This document shows positions 59,814 through 64,000 of a DNA stretch of 64,000 bases, piece after piece. Made by a program: the position numbers and the translations under genes. Source of the DNA: Pseudomonas fluorescens (GTDB lineage Bacteria; Pseudomonadota; Gammaproteobacteria; Pseudomonadales; Pseudomonadaceae); NCBI RefSeq assembly GCF_001307155.1, contig NZ_CP012830.1, positions 4,462,501 to 4,526,500 of the forward strand, given 5' to 3'. A model generated the notes under the pieces. It did not search any database and was not told where the DNA came from. It worked only from the letters and a program-made list of their open reading frames with translations. Each line of letters begins with the position of its first letter. Positions within the stretch are counted from its first letter, which is position 1.

Positions 59814-60704
59814 TTAGCCGTGAGTCCGTGGCAAATCGATTTGTGCGTCCAACAAGGCCATGAAAGCCCGTGCAGCATTCGACAGCGTCCGTTCGGTGTG
59901 CACGATATAGCCTAGCTGGCGAGTGAGCTGTATGCCCGGTAAAGGAATGCGTGCCACTTGATCATCGAGCATGGTGCGCGGCAACACGCTCCAGGCCAGG
60001 CCAATGGAAACCATCATCTTGATAGTTTCCAGATAGTTAGTGCTCATCGCGATGTTCGGCGTCAGCCCCTGGGCTTCGAAAAGTCGTTGCACGATGTGGT
60101 GGGTAAAGGTGTTGCCACCGGGGAAAACCGCCGGATGACGGGCGATATCGGCCAGGCTGACCGCACCGTTACTGATCAGCGAGTGTTCGGGGGCCGCCAC
60201 AAAGTCCAGCGGGTCGTCCCATACCGGCGTGGCTTTCACCAGCGCGTGCGGCTCGGGTGCCAGGGTAATCACCGCCAGTTCGGCGCGGCCGTGAAGAATT
60301 TCCTCGTAGGCGACTTCCGAATCGAGGAACTGAATATCCAGCGCGACCTCGGGATAGCGTCGGGTGAACGCCCGTAGCAAGGGTGGTAGGCGGTGCAGGC
60401 CAATGTGATGACTGGTCGCCAGGGTCAGGCGGCCAGTCACTTCGCCAGTCAGGTTGGTCAACGCCCGGCGCGTGTCATCCAGCACATTCAGAATCTGATA
60501 AGCGCGCGGCAGCAGGGCGCGTCCGGCCTCAGTCAGGCTGACTTCGCGGCCCAGTCGATCAAACAGCCGTACATTGAGTTGCTGCTCCAGCCCGGCGATA
60601 CGCTTGCTGATGGCTGGCTGGGTCAGGTGCAGCCGTTCGCCCGCGCCGGAAAAGCTGCCGGTCTCGGCAATGGCTATAAAAGCATTGAGGTTGGCCAGGT
60701 CCAT
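59814..60704 (-). CDS. LysR-family regulator divergent from leuC
   Basis: A 296-residue LysR protein: helix-turn-helix at 4–62 (LNAFIAIAETGSFSGAGERLHLTQPAISKRI) and an effector domain to the end. CysB/IlvY-like subgroup by eye. It faces leuC across about 150 bases, the usual layout for a regulator of leuCD. The ATG at 60704 is used; the in-frame 60734 lacks support. Effector probably a leucine-pathway intermediate, by inference. Confidence 0.88.
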   Translation of the reverse strand: MDLANLNAFIAIAETGSFSGAGERLHLTQPAISKRIAGLEQQLNVRLFDRLGREVSLTEAGRALLPRAYQILNVLDDTRRALTNLTGEVTGRLTLATSHHIGLHRLPPLLRAFTRRYPEVALDIQFLDSEVAYEEILHGRAELAVITLAPEPHALVKATPVWDDPLDFVAAPEHSLISNGAVSLADIARHPAVFPGGNTFTHHIVQRLFEAQGLTPNIAMSTNYLETIKMMVSIGLAWSVLPRTMLDDQVARIPLPGIQLTRQLGYIVHTERTLSNAARAFMALLDAQIDLPRTHG

Positions 60705-60853
60705 GGTCGTATTCCAGTTGGTTATCCAAAGCATGAAAAATATGAATTTGAGTTATTTAATGTAACCCCATAGGATCGACCTCACAAGCCAAGGGGTTAT
60801 TGATTCGCTTCAGTAATCCAGGGCATAGAAACAAGCTGATGAGGAAACGTCTG

Positions 60854-62272
60854 ATGGCCGGCAAAACGCTCTACGACAAGCTCTGGGATTCGCATTTGGT
60901 CAAGCAGCGCGACGATGGTTCGGCGCTGATCTACATCGATCGCCACATCATTCACGAAGTGACCTCGCCGCAGGCCTTCGAAGGTCTGCGTCTGGCCGGG
61001 CGCAAGCCGTGGCGCATCGATGCCAACATCGCGACCCCGGACCACAACGTACCGACGACTCCTGAGCGCAAGGGCGGCATTGCTGCCATCGCTGACGAAG
61101 TCTCGCGTTTGCAGGTTCAGACCCTCGATGACAACTGTGACGAATACGGCATCGTCGAATTCAAGATGAATGACGTGCGTCAAGGCATCGTCCACGTCAT
61201 CGGCCCGGAGCAGGGCGCAACCTTGCCGGGCATGACCGTGGTCTGCGGTGACTCCCATACCTCGACCCACGGCGCTTTCGGCGCATTGGCTCACGGTATC
61301 GGCACTTCCGAGGTCGAGCACGTGCTCGCCACCCAGTGCCTGGTCGCCAAGAAAATGAAGAACATGTTGGTCCGCGTTGAAGGCACCTTGCCGTTCGGCG
61401 TGACCGCCAAAGATATCGTCCTGGCTGTCATCGGCAAGATCGGCACCGCTGGCGGTAACGGCCACGCGATCGAATTCGCCGGTAGCGCGATTCGCGAGTT
61501 GTCGGTCGAAGGCCGCATGACCATCTGCAACATGTCCATCGAAGCCGGTGCGCGAGTTGGTTTGGTGGCTGCTGACGAAAAGACCGTTGCCTACGTCAAG
61601 GGTCGTCCGTTTGCACCGAAAGGCGCTGAGTGGGACTTGGCTGTCGAAGCCTGGAAAGACCTGGTGTCCGATGCGGATGCCAAGTTCGACACCATCGTTG
61701 AACTCGACGCTGCGCAGATCAAGCCGCAAGTCAGCTGGGGCACGTCCCCGGAAATGGTCCTCGCCGTCGATCAGAACGTGCCGGACCCGGCTAAAGAGAT
61801 GGATCTGGTCAAGCGCGACTCGATCGTCCGCGCCTTGAAGTACATGGGTTTGACCGCCAATCAGGCGATCACCGACATTCAACTGGACCGCGTGTTCATT
61901 GGCTCCTGCACCAACTCGCGGATCGAAGATTTGCGCGCTGCGGCAGTGATCGCCAAGGGCCGCAAAGTGGCTTCGACCATCAAGCAAGCCATTGTGGTGC
62001 CGGGTTCGGGCCTGGTGAAGGCGCAAGCCGAAGCTGAAGGGCTGGACAAGATTTTCCTCGAAGCCGGTTTCGAATGGCGTGAGCCGGGTTGCTCGATGTG
62101 CCTGGCAATGAACCCGGACCGTTTGGAGTCCGGCGAGCATTGCGCCTCGACCTCCAACCGTAACTTCGAAGGCCGTCAGGGCGCCGGTGGCCGTACGCAC
62201 CTGGTGAGCCCGGCAATGGCCGCCGCCGCCGCTGTCAACGGTCGTTTCGTCGACGTCCGTGAATTGATCTGA
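60854..62272 (+). CDS. leuC: 3-Isopropylmalate dehydratase large subunit
   Basis: A 472-residue aconitase-family protein. The [4Fe-4S] Cys residues are in GSCTNSR and GCSMCLAMN, and VCGDSHTSTHGAFGALAHGIG is a family signature. With LeuD it isomerises 2-isopropylmalate to 3-isopropylmalate. GAGGAAACG precedes the ATG at 60854; the frame extends to 60800 without support. Operon leuC–leuD. Confidence 0.97.
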   Translation: MAGKTLYDKLWDSHLVKQRDDGSALIYIDRHIIHEVTSPQAFEGLRLAGRKPWRIDANIATPDHNVPTTPERKGGIAAIADEVSRLQVQTLDDNCDEYGIVEFKMNDVRQGIVHVIGPEQGATLPGMTVVCGDSHTSTHGAFGALAHGIGTSEVEHVLATQCLVAKKMKNMLVRVEGTLPFGVTAKDIVLAVIGKIGTAGGNGHAIEFAGSAIRELSVEGRMTICNMSIEAGARVGLVAADEKTVAYVKGRPFAPKGAEWDLAVEAWKDLVSDADAKFDTIVELDAAQIKPQVSWGTSPEMVLAVDQNVPDPAKEMDLVKRDSIVRALKYMGLTANQAITDIQLDRVFIGSCTNSRIEDLRAAAVIAKGRKVASTIKQAIVVPGSGLVKAQAEAEGLDKIFLEAGFEWREPGCSMCLAMNPDRLESGEHCASTSNRNFEGRQGAGGRTHLVSPAMAAAAAVNGRFVDVRELI

Positions 62273-62283
62273 AGGAGCGCAGC

Positions 62284-62928
62284 ATGAAAGCTTTTACCCA
62301 GCACACTGGTCTTGTCGCGCCTTTGGATCGTGCCAACGTCGACACCGACCAAATCATTCCCAAGCAGTTCCTGAAGTCGATCAAACGCACCGGTTTCGGT
62401 CCGAACCTGTTCGATGAGTGGCGTTACCTGGATGTCGGGCAACCGTATCAGGACAACTCCAAGCGTCCGCTGAACAAGGACTTCGTGCTCAACGCCGAGC
62501 GTTATCAAGGTGCCAGCGTGTTGCTCGCCCGGGAAAACTTCGGCTGCGGTTCGAGCCGCGAGCACGCGCCGTGGGCCCTGGAAGAGTACGGTTTTCGCAG
62601 CATCATCGCGCCGAGCTACGCCGACATATTCTTCAACAACAGCTTCAAGAACGGCTTGCTGCCGATCATCCTGAGCGACGCTGAAGTCGACGAATTGTTT
62701 GCGCAAGTGGAAGCCAATCCGGGCTACCAGTTGCAGATTGACTTGCAGGCCCAGACCGTGACCCGTCCTGACGGCAAGGTCCTGAGTTTTGAAATCGATG
62801 CTTTCCGCAAACACTGCCTGCTCAACGGCCTGGACGATATCGGCCTGACCTTGCAGGACGGCGATGCGATTGCCGCGTTCGAAGCCAGGCACCGCGCCAG
62901 CCAGCCATGGTTGTTTCGCGACGCGTGA
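62284..62928 (+). CDS. leuD: 3-Isopropylmalate dehydratase small subunit
   Basis: A 214-residue protein with DRANVDTDQIIPKQFLKSI and ENFGCGSSREHAPWAL, the substrate-recognition loop of LeuD. Full length. It starts 11 bases after leuC. Confidence 0.97.
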   Translation: MKAFTQHTGLVAPLDRANVDTDQIIPKQFLKSIKRTGFGPNLFDEWRYLDVGQPYQDNSKRPLNKDFVLNAERYQGASVLLARENFGCGSSREHAPWALEEYGFRSIIAPSYADIFFNNSFKNGLLPIILSDAEVDELFAQVEANPGYQLQIDLQAQTVTRPDGKVLSFEIDAFRKHCLLNGLDDIGLTLQDGDAIAAFEARHRASQPWLFRDA

Positions 62929-62950
62929 TTGTGTGTAAGGCGTAATGACA

Positions 62951-63025
62951 CCATCGCGAGCAAGCTCGGCTCCTGCATGGGAATGAATGCGTTGCTCTTG
63001 TAGGAGCAAGGCTTGCTCGCGATGG
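62951..63025. repeat. REP doublet between leuD and the methyltransferase gene
   Basis: CCATCGCGAGCAAGCTCGGC and, inverted, GCAAGGCTTGCTCGCGATGG. Arms are imperfect. This is the 'tgtaggagcaagcttgctcgcgatg' family. Confidence 0.7.
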
Positions 63026-63069
63026 GGCCCGCACAAACAACTCAAGACTCACCCCTTAAGGAAGTCATC

Positions 63070-63837
63070 ATGACCAGCACCGCCCAGCACAGCGACGTAG
63101 TACAAAAGCAATTCGGTGAACAGGCTGCCGCCTACCTGAGCAGTGCAGTACACGCACAGGGCACCGAATTCGCACTGCTACAGGCCGAGCTGGCGGGTCG
63201 CAGTGATGCGCGGGTGCTGGACCTGGGCTGCGGCGCCGGTCATGTGAGTTTTCATGTGGCTGCGCTGGTCAAGGAAGTGGTCGCCTATGACCTGTCGCAG
63301 CAGATGCTCGACGTGGTAGCTGGCGCCGCAGTTGATCGTGGTCTGAACAATGTGACCACCGTGCTCGGTGCGGCGGAGCGCCTGCCGTTTGCCGAGGGTG
63401 AATTTGATTTCGTCTTCAGCCGTTATTCGGCGCACCATTGGAGCGACCTTGGCTTGGCCTTGCGCGAAGTGCGCCGAGTGCTCAGGCCGGGTGGGGTAGC
63501 AGTATTTATTGATGTCTTGTCGCCGGGCAGTCCGTTGTTCGACACTTACCTGCAAAGTGTTGAAGTACTGCGCGACACCAGCCACGTGCGTGATTATTCC
63601 GCCGGGGAGTGGTTGCGCCAGGTCAGCGAGGCGGGGTTGCATACCCGTAGCACCACGCGCCAGCGGCTGCGCCTGGAGTACAACTCCTGGGTCGAGCGCA
63701 TGCGTACACCCCAGGCGTTGCGCGTGGCGATCCGCGAGTTGCAGCAGGCGATGGGCAACGAAGTTCGCGAGTATTTCGAGATTGAAGCCGATGGTTCGTT
63801 CAGCACCGATGTGCTGGTGCTGATGGCTGAACGATAA
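63070..63837 (+). CDS. SAM-dependent methyltransferase (class I, UbiE/COQ5-like)
   Basis: A 255-residue protein. Motif I is VLDLGCGAGHVSFHVA, motif II VVAYDLSQQMLD, post-II RLPFAEGEFDFVFSRYSAHHW and motif III VRRVLRPGGVAVFIDV, as in UbiE/Menaquinone-type methyltransferases. The real ubiE is elsewhere, so the substrate is unknown. AAGGA precedes the ATG at 63070. It lies between leuD and leuB, a usual Pseudomonas arrangement. Confidence 0.9.
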   Translation: MTSTAQHSDVVQKQFGEQAAAYLSSAVHAQGTEFALLQAELAGRSDARVLDLGCGAGHVSFHVAALVKEVVAYDLSQQMLDVVAGAAVDRGLNNVTTVLGAAERLPFAEGEFDFVFSRYSAHHWSDLGLALREVRRVLRPGGVAVFIDVLSPGSPLFDTYLQSVEVLRDTSHVRDYSAGEWLRQVSEAGLHTRSTTRQRLRLEYNSWVERMRTPQALRVAIRELQQAMGNEVREYFEIEADGSFSTDVLVLMAER

Positions 63838-63902
63838 GCGCTGAGCGCTGGAATTTTTCCGGGCGCGCCCATGAGCGCGCCGACTGATGACATGAGGAAC
63901 GC

Positions 63903-64000
63903 ATGAGCAAGCAGATTCTGATTCTCCCAGGTGACGGTATTGGCCCGGAAATCATGACCGAAGCGGTCAAGGTGCTGGAACTGGCCAACGACAAGTTCGC
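63903..64000 (+). CDS. leuB: 3-Isopropylmalate dehydrogenase, N-terminal end (partial)
   Basis: MSKQILILPGDGIGPEIMTE is the standard start of LeuB, with the Rossmann-like GDGIGPE. It runs off the window edge. GAGGAACGC precedes the ATG. Confidence 0.95.
   Translation, partial: MSKQILILPGDGIGPEIMTEAVKVLELANDKF

Overview
The window is chromosomal DNA from a Pseudomonas, most likely of the P. fluorescens complex. Three things point there. The order aromatic aminotransferase – uvrB – EmrAB-type pump – gltX – tRNA-Ala/tRNA-Glu – dusC – LysR/leuC/leuD/leuB is a Pseudomonas backbone. The small RNAs resemble PrrF and CrcZ/CrcY. REP-type repeats with the 'tgtggcgagggagcttgctc' family of ends are scattered between genes. 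No tools were run; family calls come from reading translations.

Layout. 1–5.4 kb: the end of a spore-coat-U/Csu-like gene, an ECF sigma/anti-sigma pair divergent from a periplasmic catalase-like peroxidase and a cytochrome b561, an M14 carboxypeptidase, a PrrF-type iron sRNA with a Fur box, and a DUF6124-like gene. 5.5–17.1 kb: an S24-type repressor, the leucine/isovalerate block liuABCD, a divergent acyl-CoA ligase, a 2-oxoglutarate oxygenase that matches the ethylene-forming enzyme, a CrcY/CrcX-type sRNA with a sigma-54 promoter, then HMG-CoA lyase and the MerR regulator LiuR. Palindromes of one type lie at both ends of the liu region. 17–25.4 kb: LysR and acyl-CoA dehydrogenase, FtrA and rhodanese, an amidotransferase, an M14 deacylase, an IS256-family element, and two small Pseudomonas-type genes. 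25.7–36.3 kb is accessory: arsC-arsH without arsR or a pump, two small secreted proteins of unknown role, RNase T2, a DUF7079-like/HAD pair, an unusual Coq7-type hydroxylase, a Cache-GGDEF cyclase, a class A beta-lactamase with an arylamine N-acetyltransferase, and a BrnT/BrnA pair whose toxin gene has lost a normal start codon.

36.5–43 kb: a purine permease and an NAD salvage block (nicotinamidase, PncB, NadE divergent from a NUDIX hydrolase, an NrtR-like regulator and an NMN/NaMN adenylyltransferase) with two copies of the palindrome GTACATGACGTGTAC. 43–64 kb is mostly housekeeping: tRNA-Asn, aminotransferase, uvrB, multidrug export, gltX, a tandem duplication of tRNA-Ala/tRNA-Glu, a TetR/hydrolase/thioesterase group, dusC, the heat-shock gene ibpA behind a sigma-32-like promoter and probable ROSE thermometer, a large PAS-GGDEF-EAL protein, leuCD, a methyltransferase and the start of leuB.

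The most striking item is the ethylene-forming enzyme homologue at 13812–14873. It keeps every active-site residue I know for the P. savastanoi enzyme and sits alone between the liu-linked ligase and the carbon-catabolite sRNA. Other items worth checking are the S24 repressor that lacks both catalytic residues, the paired ECF promoters with identical spacing, and the brnT start-codon lesion.
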